This document shows, piece by piece, positions 27,214-35,737 of a stretch of DNA of 64,000 bases. Source of the DNA: Gemmatimonas aurantiaca T-27 (GTDB taxonomy: Bacteria; Gemmatimonadota; Gemmatimonadetes; Gemmatimonadales; Gemmatimonadaceae); NCBI RefSeq assembly GCF_000010305.1, contig NC_012489.1, positions 1,922,001 through 1,986,000 on the forward strand. Reading direction: 5' to 3'. A program made the position numbers and the translations under genes. Each line of letters starts with the position of its first letter. The stretch's first letter is position 1. The notes under the pieces are model-generated. The model saw nothing but the letters and a program-made list of their open reading frames with translations. It was not told the origin of the DNA and ran no database searches.

Positions 27214-27780
27214 TTACGGAACGAACCGCATCCCCACCCCGAATGCGGACATTCTCAGTGTCTGGCCGAGGTGGTCACCGAACCAGGCATGCGCAGCGGA
27301 GATCGTGAGTCCCACCTTGCTGCGCGGCGGGAAGATGATGTCGACCCGGGCCTGCGGCGCGTTCTTGGCGCCGCCCCATTCGCGGTGGTAGCGAGCTACA
27401 CCGCCCTGCAGGCGTAGAATGATGGATTGGTCGTGATACGCCACGCCGGTGAGCAGCGCACCGCGTGGCGAGACGTCCATGTGGCCGACACAGCCGGTGT
27501 GCCCCTCCGCCATCATGCAGTCCAGATCTTCCCCACTGCCGGCCAATTTGCCGGCAATCTGTGCGCTGCCCACCCAGGACAGGCGTGTCCCGCGCACGAT
27601 GGGAGTGCTCACACCCACGGCGCCGTGAAGCCATCTGCTGTTGATGTACCGGTCGTCCAGATTCGGCCAGAGAACGAGCAGTTCGGCCTCGATGCTCGGC
27701 CGCAGTTGCGCTTCGATCGAAGCCGGAGCGGTGGCCACCAGCGCCACCAACGTGAGGACGAGCGACAAGGTGCGGCGCAT
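27214..27780 (-). CDS. secreted or outer-membrane protein of unknown function
   Basis: This 188-residue protein has a clear Sec signal peptide (MRRTLSLVLTLVALVATAPA, cleavage expected near residue 24 after EAQ). The mature part alternates hydrophobic and polar residues in strand-like segments and ends MRFVP. This suggests a small beta-barrel or beta-sandwich in the outer membrane or periplasm. Two cysteines in DLDCMMAEGHTGCVGH may form a disulfide. It is convergent with terC, 14 bp apart. I do not recognise a family. Confidence 0.65.
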   Translation of the reverse strand: MRRTLSLVLTLVALVATAPASIEAQLRPSIEAELLVLWPNLDDRYINSRWLHGAVGVSTPIVRGTRLSWVGSAQIAGKLAGSGEDLDCMMAEGHTGCVGHMDVSPRGALLTGVAYHDQSIILRLQGGVARYHREWGGAKNAPQARVDIIFPPRSKVGLTISAAHAWFGDHLGQTLRMSAFGVGMRFVP

Positions 27781-27874
27781 GGCAAGGACGGTTCGGGTAG
27801 GGTGAACGGCCGGTCTTTGGGTTTCGGGACGCGTGTCCCTGGGCCCGCGACGCGGCGGGTCATCGGCAAACCTG

Positions 27875-28471
27875 CTACACGCGTCCTGCGACCACTGTTC
27901 TCGCCATGGCCAGGAAATTCACCAGCAGCGTACGGCCGTGCTCGGTGAGAATCGACTCGGGGTGGAATTGCACACCCCACACCGGATGGGTGCGGTGCTG
28001 GAGTGCATGAATCTCCGTGGCGTCATCGGTGGCCACCGCGGTCACCAGCAGGTCGGCGGGCAGCGTCTCACGCTTCACCACGAGGGAGTGGTAGCGCATC
28101 ACGCCAAAGGGCGACGGCACATTGGCGAAGAGGCCGGTGCCGTCGTGCACCAACTGCGACATCTTGCCGTGCATGACACGCGAGGCGCGTACCACATCGC
28201 CGCCGTAGGCCTCGCCGATGGCCTGGTGCCCCAGGCACACGCCCAGCAGCGGGATCTGGCCGCCGTAGCGCCGGATCACGTCCACCGAGATACCGGCCTC
28301 ACGCGGGGAGCACGGTCCGGGCGACACCACGATCGCGTCGGGCTGCATGTCACCCACCTGGTCGACGGTGAGCGCGTCATTGCGGTGCACCTCGATCTGC
28401 TCGCCGAGCTCGCCGAAGTACTGGACCAGGTTGTACGTGAACGAGTCGTAGTTGTCGATGACGAGCAGCAT
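27875..28471 (-). CDS. trpG: anthranilate/aminodeoxychorismate synthase glutaminase component
   Basis: This 198-residue class-I glutamine amidotransferase supplies ammonia to chorismate-using partners in tryptophan and/or folate synthesis. The N-terminus is MLLVIDNYDSFTYNLVQYFG, the oxyanion segment SPGPCSP, the nucleophile Cys79 lies in GVCLGHQAIG, and the His-Glu pair in WGVQFHPES. Sequence alone cannot separate TrpG from PabA, and many bacteria use one protein for both. No trpE or pabB partner is in the window. It follows the segment bounded by xer-end repeats; without that insert it would lie 32 bp behind the xer stop. Confidence 0.93.
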   Translation of the reverse strand: MLLVIDNYDSFTYNLVQYFGELGEQIEVHRNDALTVDQVGDMQPDAIVVSPGPCSPREAGISVDVIRRYGGQIPLLGVCLGHQAIGEAYGGDVVRASRVMHGKMSQLVHDGTGLFANVPSPFGVMRYHSLVVKRETLPADLLVTAVATDDATEIHALQHRTHPVWGVQFHPESILTEHGRTLLVNFLAMARTVVAGRV

Positions 28472-28503
28472 GACGGCATGGGCTGGCGCGCCGGGCCGGT
28501 GGC

Positions 28504-28535
28504 TCAGGCGCGCGGGTGAAACTGGCGATGCACAC
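28504..28535 (-). repeat. direct repeat copy 1: duplicated 3' end of the xer gene
   Basis: These 32 bases are identical to 29140-29171, the last codons and stop of the xer gene; similarity continues for ~19 more bases with several changes. In the matching frame copy 1 reads EYLRRVHRQFHPRA-stop, against EYLRSVHRQFHPRA-stop in the intact gene. It sits 32 bp upstream of trpG. Confidence 0.9.
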
Positions 28536-28624
28536 GTCGAAGATACTCAGGATCTGTTCGCCAAGTCATCGACCAGGGCAGATCCGGAGATTCTGGTCCG
28601 GCACACGCCTGCGCCATCCCCGCG

Positions 28625-29002
28625 TCAGGGCGTTACCGTGATGGCGAGAAAGCCCATGGGGATGGCATTGCGCTCTGCGCGGATTGTGGCGTTTCCTAGG
28701 CCTGCAGCCCGGACCAGACCGGTCACGGAGTCGATTCTGGCGATCGTAGAATCGCTACTGCTGTATCGCCAGACGTAGTGGACTGGCCTAGTGCCCCCGC
28801 ATGTGGTGGCGGAAGCGCTGGCCGTGGTCGTGTCTCCCACGCGTAGTGTTTGCCTGCTGCTCTCGACAACGACTGTAAGCTCTGCGGTACAAACGGAAAT
28901 CGGAGTATCTCTGCAGGAGGCCAGTAGGAGGAACGGCATGCAGAGTGCGGTCACCCACCCCCGCTTGCATGACGTGCCGCTGATCAAGCTCGACGTGGAC
29001 AT
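28625..29002 (-). CDS. small lipoprotein with a bacterial Ig-like (Big_2) domain
   Basis: This 125-residue protein has a lipoprotein signal (a Lys/Arg-containing start, then a hydrophobic run ending LLLASC). The domain matches a Big_2-type Ig fold: TLRVGDTTTASASATTCGG, then VWRYSSSDSTIARIDS and VTGLVRAAGLGNATIRAE. Such domains occur in adhesins and surface proteins and mediate binding or spacing. I chose ATG 29002 rather than the longer frame to 29101 because it puts the signal at the N-terminus. The gene lies wholly inside the segment between two xer-end repeats and looks less GC-rich than its neighbours, so it is probably an acquired cargo gene. Confidence 0.7.
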   Translation of the reverse strand: MSTSSLISGTSCKRGWVTALCMPFLLLASCRDTPISVCTAELTVVVESSRQTLRVGDTTTASASATTCGGTRPVHYVWRYSSSDSTIARIDSVTGLVRAAGLGNATIRAERNAIPMGFLAITVTP

Positions 29003-29139
29003 GGATTCTCCGATTCGAACTCGGTACTCGTTGAATGACGCAGGAGTATCAGAGCACCAGCGTCCGCAAAAGTTCCCGACCGCATTTTGCGTCGACAACA
29101 AGCGACCCTCAGGGCTCCGCTTGTCTCGCGAGCATTGAT

Positions 29140-29171
29140 TCAGGCGCGCGGGTGAAACTGGCGATGCACAC
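29140..29171 (-). repeat. direct repeat copy 2: 3' end of the intact xer gene
   Basis: The 32 bp are identical to 28504-28535. The two copies are 636 bp apart in the same orientation and bracket the lipoprotein gene. Confidence 0.9.
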
Positions 29172-30078
29172 TGCGCAGATACTCACGGTCCACGTGAGTG
29201 TAGATCTGCGTGGTGGCGATATCGGCATGCCCGAGCATCTCCTGCACCGCACGGAGGTCCGCGCCCCCTTCGAGCAGGTGCGTGGCAAAGGAGTGACGGA
29301 GCGTGTGTGGCGACACGGGCTTTTCGATCCCCGCCATCCCCACGTACTTACGGACGAGCTTCCAGGCACCCATGCGCGACAACGGTGCCCCGCGGCCATT
29401 GAGAAACAGAATGCCTTTGCCACCGCCTCGCTCGAGTACGGGCCGCAATTCGCGCAGGTACACCGCGACAGCGCCAATCGCGCTCCGACCAATGGGCACC
29501 AGACGTTCCTTGTTACCCTTGCCCAGGACCCGCACCAGACTGTCCTCGAGCATCACGTCCTTCACCGACATGCCGATCCACTCCGACACCCGCAGACCGG
29601 CGCCGTAGGCCAGCTCCAGCATGGCGCGATCACGAAACGCGAGACGCTCGTCGAGTCCGGGGGCTGCGAGCAGGCGGGTGACTTCGTCCACCGACAATAC
29701 CTCGGGCAACGTACGCCACCGCTGCGGGCTATCGAGCCGCTCGGTGGGATCGGTGGTCACCAGTCCTTCTGCCACCATGATGCGGAACCAGGTGCGCAGC
29801 GCCGAGATGTTGCGACGGATGGAGCTGCCGGCGAGGCCCAGATCCTTGAGGTGGTACACGAACTCACGCAGTGCCGCCGGCGTGATGTCCTTGGCCTGGG
29901 TGATGCCCATGGCGCGCATTTGCGCGGCGCAGCGGATCACGTCGCGGCGATAGGCTTCGATCGTGCGTGGCGATGCGCCCTCTTCGATCTGCAACGCGTC
30001 TTCGAAGGCCTGCAGATGAAAGCCGCGACGCAGCGCGCGCTCTGCTTCCGATGGCGCGTCGGGCGCGGACTCACGCAT
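29140..30078 (-). CDS. xerD: tyrosine recombinase XerD-type
   Basis: This 312-residue site-specific recombinase is expected to resolve chromosome dimers at dif together with a second Xer protein. The N-terminal SAM-like core-binding domain spans residues ~20-105. In the catalytic domain the full active-site set is visible: Arg163 (GLRVSE), Lys187 (LGKGNKER), His258 and Arg261 (HTLRHSFATH), His284 (LGHADI) and Tyr293 (TQIYTHV). The ending HPRA is typical of XerD/XerC. I chose ATG 30078 (8-bp overlap with the DedA gene); an upstream ATG at 30102 is possible. The matching dif-like site is at 8.3 kb. XerC versus XerD is not certain; the ADLRAVQEMLGH segment favours XerD. Confidence 0.9.
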   Translation of the reverse strand: MRESAPDAPSEAERALRRGFHLQAFEDALQIEEGASPRTIEAYRRDVIRCAAQMRAMGITQAKDITPAALREFVYHLKDLGLAGSSIRRNISALRTWFRIMVAEGLVTTDPTERLDSPQRWRTLPEVLSVDEVTRLLAAPGLDERLAFRDRAMLELAYGAGLRVSEWIGMSVKDVMLEDSLVRVLGKGNKERLVPIGRSAIGAVAVYLRELRPVLERGGGKGILFLNGRGAPLSRMGAWKLVRKYVGMAGIEKPVSPHTLRHSFATHLLEGGADLRAVQEMLGHADIATTQIYTHVDREYLRSVHRQFHPRA

Positions 30079-30694
30079 CGGGCGCTTCGCTCCGACGACC
30101 ACGCGTACGCCACCACCACACCAACGCCACCACCAGTGCGATGCCCACGGCGATCGCGCCGATCATGCGCTGCTGACCCGCAATGCGGATGAGCACCGCT
30201 TCGGCGTTGGCTCCCGCGCGAAACGCCAACAGACAGACCAGTCCGTACCAGGCGCCCGAAGCCAAGGACATGGCGATGCCGGCGCGCACCGCGCCAATAC
30301 CCAACGCACCCGCCACCGGCGGAACCACGGCCCGAACGGCTGGCAGAAAACGACTCACCACCACGGCAAACATGCCCTGGGTGGCAAATCGATTGGCAAA
30401 CCGCTCGCTCATATCGGGCGGCAACAGTGCGGGAAAACGGCGCGAAAGCCACGGCAGTCCGTACCGGTGACCAATCCAGTACATGAACATCGCCCCGCCG
30501 ATATTGCCCACCATCGTCGCGCTCCACACACCCAGCGCCGTGCCATTGCCACGGGCAGCCACGAAGGCACCGAGCGCAATCACCGTGTCGGCCGGCAGTG
30601 GTGGAAACACGTTTTCGGCAAATGCCGCGAGCATGATCGCGCCATACATTAGCGGATCCGGCAGCGACGTCAGCCAGTCGAGCAATTCAAGCAT
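30071..30694 (-). CDS. DedA-family membrane protein
   Basis: This 207-residue inner-membrane protein has about five hydrophobic segments and the DedA/SNARE-associated (VTT-like) motif: an E/N-FPPLPAD entry near residue 28 and the FxxRFLPAVRAVVPPVAGALG segment near residue 113. DedA proteins act in lipid flipping (undecaprenyl phosphate or phosphatidylethanolamine recycling) and membrane homeostasis. It starts 60 bp after the ispF stop and overlaps the xer start. It ends in an Arg-rich cytoplasmic tail. Confidence 0.9.
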   Translation of the reverse strand: MLELLDWLTSLPDPLMYGAIMLAAFAENVFPPLPADTVIALGAFVAARGNGTALGVWSATMVGNIGGAMFMYWIGHRYGLPWLSRRFPALLPPDMSERFANRFATQGMFAVVVSRFLPAVRAVVPPVAGALGIGAVRAGIAMSLASGAWYGLVCLLAFRAGANAEAVLIRIAGQQRMIGAIAVGIALVVALVWWWRTRGRRSEAPDA

Positions 30695-30754
30695 GGGTAC
30701 CGGGCTCCATCCAGGGTTGGTGCAGTGCCCGGGGTGCAGCGCCCCTGATCAACG

Positions 30755-31255
30755 TCAGAGGGTGCTGGAGCCGATGGCCAGAATCGTGGCTGTGGCAATG
30801 ACGCCGAGGCCTTCTTCGCGACCGATCCACCCGAGTCCTTCGTTGGTCTTACCCTTCACGAAGACTTCTGTGCTGTTCACGCCCAGCACGGTGGCCAGTC
30901 GGTCGCGCATGGCCGCGCGGTGCGGGCCAATCTTGGGTTGTTGTGTGATGACCGTGATGTCCACGTTGCCCACGCGCCAGCCTGCCGCGTGCAGTCTTGA
31001 CACCGCGGCTTCGAGCATGACCACGGAATCCTTGCCTTTGTTGGCCGCATCCGTATCGGGAAACATCTCTCCGATGTCGCCAAGCCCTGCGGCCCCGAGC
31101 AGCGCATCGGTCACCGCATGACAGATGGCATCTCCATCCGAATGGCCTGCACAATGCCGGTCGGACGGGATATCGATACCGCCCAATCGCATCGGGCCCC
31201 CTTCGCCAAACCGATGCGAGTCGTAGCCGATCCCCACACGCAACAAAAGACTCAT
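30755..31255 (-). CDS. ispF: 2-C-methyl-D-erythritol 2,4-cyclodiphosphate synthase
   Basis: This 166-residue trimeric, zinc-dependent enzyme of the MEP isoprenoid pathway forms the cyclic diphosphate with release of CMP. The metal site GIGYDSHRF is at residues 8-16. The AGHSDGDAICHAVTDALLGA segment, GDIGEMFPDTD and the C-terminal NEGLGWIGREEGLGVIA are all typical. The open frame extends upstream into mqnC; ATG 31255 gives the normal length and starts 4 bp after the mqnC stop. Coupling to mqn genes links isoprenoid side-chain supply with menaquinone head-group synthesis. Confidence 0.95.
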   Translation of the reverse strand: MSLLLRVGIGYDSHRFGEGGPMRLGGIDIPSDRHCAGHSDGDAICHAVTDALLGAAGLGDIGEMFPDTDAANKGKDSVVMLEAAVSRLHAAGWRVGNVDITVITQQPKIGPHRAAMRDRLATVLGVNSTEVFVKGKTNEGLGWIGREEGLGVIATATILAIGSSTL

Positions 31256-31259
31256 CGAC

Positions 31260-32330
31260 TCAGGCGGCCGCGGGAGCCGTGGGGGCGGCGGTCGCCGCCG
31301 ACGCCGTCGCGCTGTCGTTGGTGAGCAACGAATAGTCTTGCCGACGCCGAGCCGGCGTGAAGCCCGCATCCACGATCAGGCGATCGAGTTCGTCGGTGGT
31401 GGTGCGATGTGTGGTATTGGCGGCCGACACCACGTTCTCTTCGATCATCAGCGAACCAAAGTCGTTGCACCCGAAACGCAGCGCCATCTGCCCCACCTTC
31501 ATGCCCATCGTGACCCAGCTCGACTGCAGGTTGGGCACGTTGTCGAGCACGATGCGGGAAATGGCCACCGTGCGCAGGTAGGTGGTCGCGTCGGTCTTTG
31601 GCATGTGCGACATGGCCGGTGTGTTCTCCGGTTGCAACGGCCAGGTGATGAACGCGGTGAAGCCATTGGTGCGCGCCTGCAAATCCCGCACACGCTGCAG
31701 ATGCTCGATGCGTTCAGCCAGCGTTTCACCGATACCGTACATCATGGTGACCGACGTCTTCATGCCTTCGTTGTGCGCGAGCTCCATGATCTCGAGCCAA
31801 CGGTCAGCACCGGCCTTCTTGGGCGCGGCAATATCACGCACCCGCTGCACGAGAATCTCGCCACCACCACCCGGGATGGAATCGAGACCGGCCGCCTTGA
31901 GTTCGCGGATCACGTCCCGTGCATCCATGCGGAACCGTGTGGCGAAGAAGTCCACTTCGCTGGGCGAGAATCCGTGAATGTGAATCGGATGATGCCGCTT
32001 GATGTAGCGCATCAGGTCCAGATACCACTCGAACGGGATGTACGGATTGTGCCCGCCCTGAATGAGGATCTGCACGCCGCCGAGGGCCTTGGTTTCCTCG
32101 ATCTTGTCGCCGATCTGCTCGTACGACAGCGTATACCCTTCCCCGTTCTTCGGACGGCGATAAAACGCACAGAAGCCGCAATCCGCCACACACACGTTGG
32201 TGTAGTTGATGTTGCGGTCGACGATGTACGTCACGATGCCGTGCGGATGTTTGGCCTCGCGGACACGGTCCGCTTCGAGGCCAAGTTCCAGCAAGGGCGC
32301 GTTCGTGTAGAAGTCGAGCAGGTCACGCAT
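31260..32330 (-). CDS. mqnC: cyclic dehypoxanthine futalosine synthase
   Basis: This 356-residue radical-SAM enzyme of the futalosine menaquinone pathway cyclises dehypoxanthinyl futalosine. The iron-sulfur motif is the canonical CX3CX2C, seen as CVADCGFC near residue 47. The segments ILIQGGHNPYIPFEWY, GFSPSEVDFF, SIPGGGGEIL and MMYGIGET match MqnC. The C-terminal tail is Ala/Thr-rich and low in complexity. It follows mqnA and precedes ispF in one operon. mqnB and mqnD are not in the window. Confidence 0.94.
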   Translation of the reverse strand: MRDLLDFYTNAPLLELGLEADRVREAKHPHGIVTYIVDRNINYTNVCVADCGFCAFYRRPKNGEGYTLSYEQIGDKIEETKALGGVQILIQGGHNPYIPFEWYLDLMRYIKRHHPIHIHGFSPSEVDFFATRFRMDARDVIRELKAAGLDSIPGGGGEILVQRVRDIAAPKKAGADRWLEIMELAHNEGMKTSVTMMYGIGETLAERIEHLQRVRDLQARTNGFTAFITWPLQPENTPAMSHMPKTDATTYLRTVAISRIVLDNVPNLQSSWVTMGMKVGQMALRFGCNDFGSLMIEENVVSAANTTHRTTTDELDRLIVDAGFTPARRRQDYSLLTNDSATASAATAAPTAPAAA

Positions 32331-32360
32331 GGCGGCGACTCGTTTCGGGCAAAGATGCGG

Positions 32361-33209
32361 TCAGGCGGCCGGCAGGAAGGCCAACGTCCCATTGGGGACG
32401 CGACCAGCCAACACCAGCCGACGGAAAAACTCGGTCAACCCCGCGAGGTGCGGGTACGACAAGCGATAATCCAAACCGGCGAAATACTCGGCGCAGGTCT
32501 CCACCGGCACGCCGCTCGATTCGGAGGCCTGCTGTGACAGGATATCGAGATGCTCGAGTCCCCAGTCACGCGAGGCGATCAGTGAAGCATGGGCCGACAG
32601 CGCTTCGTGCACCGGCGTGGCGCGTCGCGCCACCCACACCGCAAATACGAAGGGCAGTCCGGTCCAGGCCTTCCACGCGGCACCCAGATCTTCGCGCCAT
32701 GGATACCGCTCAGCCCAGGCGCCACCGCGCGTGCTTTCGTCGAACAGCTTGAGCGCCGCATCGCCGATCACCAGGCGCGCGTCGTGCGGTTCTTCTTCAA
32801 AGCGCGCGATGTCGGACATCTCGGCGTCACCCGGCACAAATTCCGGGCGACAGCGCCAGACATGTTCGAACAACAGCTCCAGCAGCGCCACCGATGTCAT
32901 GCTGCTGCGACTCACCACGACGCGCTTTCCCCCGAGATCCTGTGGCGCGCGCTTGCTGAACAGCATCACACTGCGCACCGGGCCGTCGCTGGTGATGCCG
33001 ATCTCGGGCAACAGCAGGAGTTTGGTCGCATCCCGGGCGTATTCCACGGCCGACACCACGCTGACATCGAGCTCACCGGCCGCCATCAGCCGATTGAGAT
33101 CGGTGGGCACGCCGTTCACCAGCGTGCCCGCCAGCGGTACGATGCCACGATCAATGGCCCCGTACACCGGATAGCAGTTGATATACCGGATGCGACCGAC
33201 GCGCAGCAT
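32361..33209 (-). CDS. mqnA: chorismate dehydratase MqnA
   Basis: This 282-residue enzyme makes 3-[(1-carboxyvinyl)oxy]benzoate from chorismate, the entry to futalosine-dependent menaquinone synthesis. It has a periplasmic-binding-protein-like fold without a signal peptide. Typical segments are VGRIRYINCYPVYGA at the start, DVSVVSAVEYA, VVSRSSMTSVALLELL and DARLVIGDAAL. The TGLPFVFAVWV segment lies at mid-protein. It sits between mqnE and mqnC with 2-30 bp gaps. Confidence 0.93.
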   Translation of the reverse strand: MLRVGRIRYINCYPVYGAIDRGIVPLAGTLVNGVPTDLNRLMAAGELDVSVVSAVEYARDATKLLLLPEIGITSDGPVRSVMLFSKRAPQDLGGKRVVVSRSSMTSVALLELLFEHVWRCRPEFVPGDAEMSDIARFEEEPHDARLVIGDAALKLFDESTRGGAWAERYPWREDLGAAWKAWTGLPFVFAVWVARRATPVHEALSAHASLIASRDWGLEHLDILSQQASESSGVPVETCAEYFAGLDYRLSYPHLAGLTEFFRRLVLAGRVPNGTLAFLPAA

Positions 33210-33211
33210 GC

Positions 33212-34417
33212 TCAGGACGCCGCGGCTGTGATGAGATCCGACGCCGGCGCGTCAGGCGCGGCCTCTCCCGTCTCGTCCGGGCCAAACTCACGCAGGACGT
33301 GGTAGAACGAATCCCGTTCGGCCGGAACCTTCCCTGCTCCACGGATCAGTGTGAGCAGTTGCGGCAAGGTCATGCCCTGCGGCGTGTGGGCGCCCACCGC
33401 ATGATAGATCTTCTCGCGCACCACCGTGCCTTCGATGTCATTCACGCCGAAGTGCAGCGACAACTGCGACACGGCTGACGTCACCATGATCCAGTGCGAC
33501 TTGATGTGTTCGAAGTTGTCGAGGAACAACCGGCCGACGGCGAGATTGCGCAGGTCGTCGGCGCCCGTGGTGGACGTACCCTGACGGCCCAGTGTCTTGC
33601 CCAACTCGTTGTCATCGGGGTGGTACGCCAACGGGATGTAGGCGAGGAATCCGCCGGTTTCGTCCTGCAGGTCGCGCAGCATCTCGAGATGCTGCATGCG
33701 ATCCTCGATGGTTTCCACATGCCCGTACAACATGGTGCAGTTGGAGCGAATGCCCAACTGATGCGCGGTGCGGTGCACGTCGATGTAATCGGTGCCGCCG
33801 AGCTTCTTGGTGGCGATCACGTCACGCACGGCGGCGCTGAACGTTTCCGCACCACCACCGGGCAGCGTGTCGAGTCCTGCTTCACGCAGCGCGATGAGCA
33901 CGTCCGCGCGGCTCATCTTCTCGATGCGCGCGATGTGTGCGATTTCGACGGCGGTGAGCGCCTTGATGTGCACCTGCGGGTGCCGCTCCTTGAGCGCGCG
34001 GAACAGCGTCTGGTAATACTCGAGCCCCGCCTGCATATCGAGGCCACCGACGATGTGAAACTCGCGCGTGATGGTCCCGTCGGCGCGGTCGGACTCGACC
34101 AGGGCTTGTTCCAGCGTGTACCGATAGGCGCCCTCTTCCTTGGGCAGGCGCGCGTATCCGCAGAAGGCGCACGTGGTGCGCAACACGCAGATGTTGGTGG
34201 GATTGATGTGCTGGTTGGACGCGAACGTGACGCGATCCCCGTGACGGGCGCGATTCGCGGCATCCGCCATGGCTCCCACGCCGAGCAAGTCGGGGGAGCG
34301 AAAGAGCACCACACCATCCGCAACGGTGAGGCGCTCCCCGTCGATCAGCTTCTGGCCGATCGGGAGGAGCGCCGAATCGCGCAGCCTGGACAGATCAAAC
34401 GGGACAGCGAGCGGCAT
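33212..34417 (-). CDS. mqnE: aminofutalosine synthase MqnE (variant CX5CX2C motif)
   Basis: This 401-residue radical-SAM enzyme joins the MqnA product to SAM-derived adenosine to give aminofutalosine. The family pattern is visible: NQHINPTNIC, the ALTAVEIAHIAR segment, TLPGGGAETF, MLYGHVET and FLAYIPLAYHPDDNEL. The cluster-binding cysteines read C-VLRTT-C-AF-C, that is CX5CX2C, where I would expect CX3CX2C as in the neighbouring MqnC. The reading frame around it is intact. It is the first mqn gene, 78 bp after fabF. Confidence 0.92.
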   Translation of the reverse strand: MPLAVPFDLSRLRDSALLPIGQKLIDGERLTVADGVVLFRSPDLLGVGAMADAANRARHGDRVTFASNQHINPTNICVLRTTCAFCGYARLPKEEGAYRYTLEQALVESDRADGTITREFHIVGGLDMQAGLEYYQTLFRALKERHPQVHIKALTAVEIAHIARIEKMSRADVLIALREAGLDTLPGGGAETFSAAVRDVIATKKLGGTDYIDVHRTAHQLGIRSNCTMLYGHVETIEDRMQHLEMLRDLQDETGGFLAYIPLAYHPDDNELGKTLGRQGTSTTGADDLRNLAVGRLFLDNFEHIKSHWIMVTSAVSQLSLHFGVNDIEGTVVREKIYHAVGAHTPQGMTLPQLLTLIRGAGKVPAERDSFYHVLREFGPDETGEAAPDAPASDLITAAAS

Positions 34418-34495
34418 CAGGATACATCCGACGTTGGCGCGACCACCCGTGCTTGCGGGCCGTCGCGCGTCACCTCGACCGATGTCCCGACGGTG

Positions 34496-35737
34496 CTATT
34501 CGGTAAACCGTCGGATTGCGATCGAGACGTTGTGACCACCGAAACCAGAGCTGTTCGACATGGCGATACGCACCGGACGCGCCTTGGGCGTGTTGGGCGT
34601 GACGTCCAGGTCGCACTCGGGATCGGGAGTCGCGTGATTGATCGTGGGGGGAATCATGCCGTCGCGCACAGCCAGCGCGCAGGCGATGAATTCCACACCC
34701 CCGGCAGCGCCGAGCAGGTGCCCGGTGGCCGACTTGGTGGAGCTGACGGACAGCGCCTTCGCATGCTCGCCAAACACCGACTTGATCGCCTTGATCTCGT
34801 TGGCGTCGTTGAGCGGCGTGGAGGTACCGTGCGCGTTGATGTAGTCGACTTCCGTAAGGTCGAACCCACCGTCCTTGATGGCCTTGCGCATGGCGCGCTG
34901 CAGGCCTTCGTGGGCGTCGGGCTGGCCTGTGAGGCTGTAGGCGTCACCGGTGGCGCCGTAGCCGATCACTTCGCCGTAAATGCGCGCTCCGCGGCGGCGG
35001 GCGTGTTCGAGTTCTTCGAGCACCACCACACCGGCGCCTTCGCCCAGTACAAACCCGTCACGCGTCGCATCGAACGGCCGCGAGGCGGTGGCCGGCGAAT
35101 CGTTGCGCTCCGAGAGCGCGGTCATGTTGCCAAAACCACCGATGGCCATGGGCAACACCGACGCTTCCGAGCCGCCGGTGATCATGACATCGGCATCTCC
35201 GTACACGATGGTACGGAACGCCTCACCGATGGCGTGAGCACTGGTCGAGCACGCCGATACCGTGGCGTAGTTGGGCCCCTTGGCGCCGAAGCGCATGGAG
35301 ACCACACCCGCGGCGATATCGACGATGTACATCGGCACGAAGAAGGGCGAAATGCGCCGGTTACCGGAATTGATCAGCACCGAGTGCTGCTCTTCCATGG
35401 TTGCCAGGCCGCCGATGCCACTGCCGATGATGACGCCGCAGTCTTCCGGCACAAAATCACCGGACGCGAGGCCGGCATCCTGCATCGCCTGCACGGACGC
35501 CGCCATCGCGTACTGTGTGTACAGGTCCGCACGCTTCGCTTCCTTGCGGTCCATGTACAACCCAACATCGAAGCCCTTCACCTCACAGGCGAAGTGCACC
35601 TTGAAGGCGCTGGCATCGAACTTCGTGATTGGTGCCCCGCCGGACACCCCAGCCAGCAGCGACTGCCAAGTCGTCGCCACGTCGTTTCCGACAGGCGTGA
35701 CCGCCCCGAGCCCCGTGACGACGACCCGCCGCCGCAT
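34496..35737 (-). CDS. fabF: beta-ketoacyl-ACP synthase II
   Basis: This 413-residue condensing enzyme elongates acyl-ACP with malonyl-ACP in type II fatty-acid synthesis. The catalytic triad is visible: Cys163 in VSACSTSAHA, His in NAHGTSTPLND and His in SATGHLLGAAGG. It ends in GGHNVSIAIRRF, typical of FabF. It overlaps acpP by 1 bp (ATG sharing the stop). It is the last gene of the yceD-rpmF-plsX-fab operon. Confidence 0.97.
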   Translation of the reverse strand: MRRRVVVTGLGAVTPVGNDVATTWQSLLAGVSGGAPITKFDASAFKVHFACEVKGFDVGLYMDRKEAKRADLYTQYAMAASVQAMQDAGLASGDFVPEDCGVIIGSGIGGLATMEEQHSVLINSGNRRISPFFVPMYIVDIAAGVVSMRFGAKGPNYATVSACSTSAHAIGEAFRTIVYGDADVMITGGSEASVLPMAIGGFGNMTALSERNDSPATASRPFDATRDGFVLGEGAGVVVLEELEHARRRGARIYGEVIGYGATGDAYSLTGQPDAHEGLQRAMRKAIKDGGFDLTEVDYINAHGTSTPLNDANEIKAIKSVFGEHAKALSVSSTKSATGHLLGAAGGVEFIACALAVRDGMIPPTINHATPDPECDLDVTPNTPKARPVRIAMSNSSGFGGHNVSIAIRRFTE

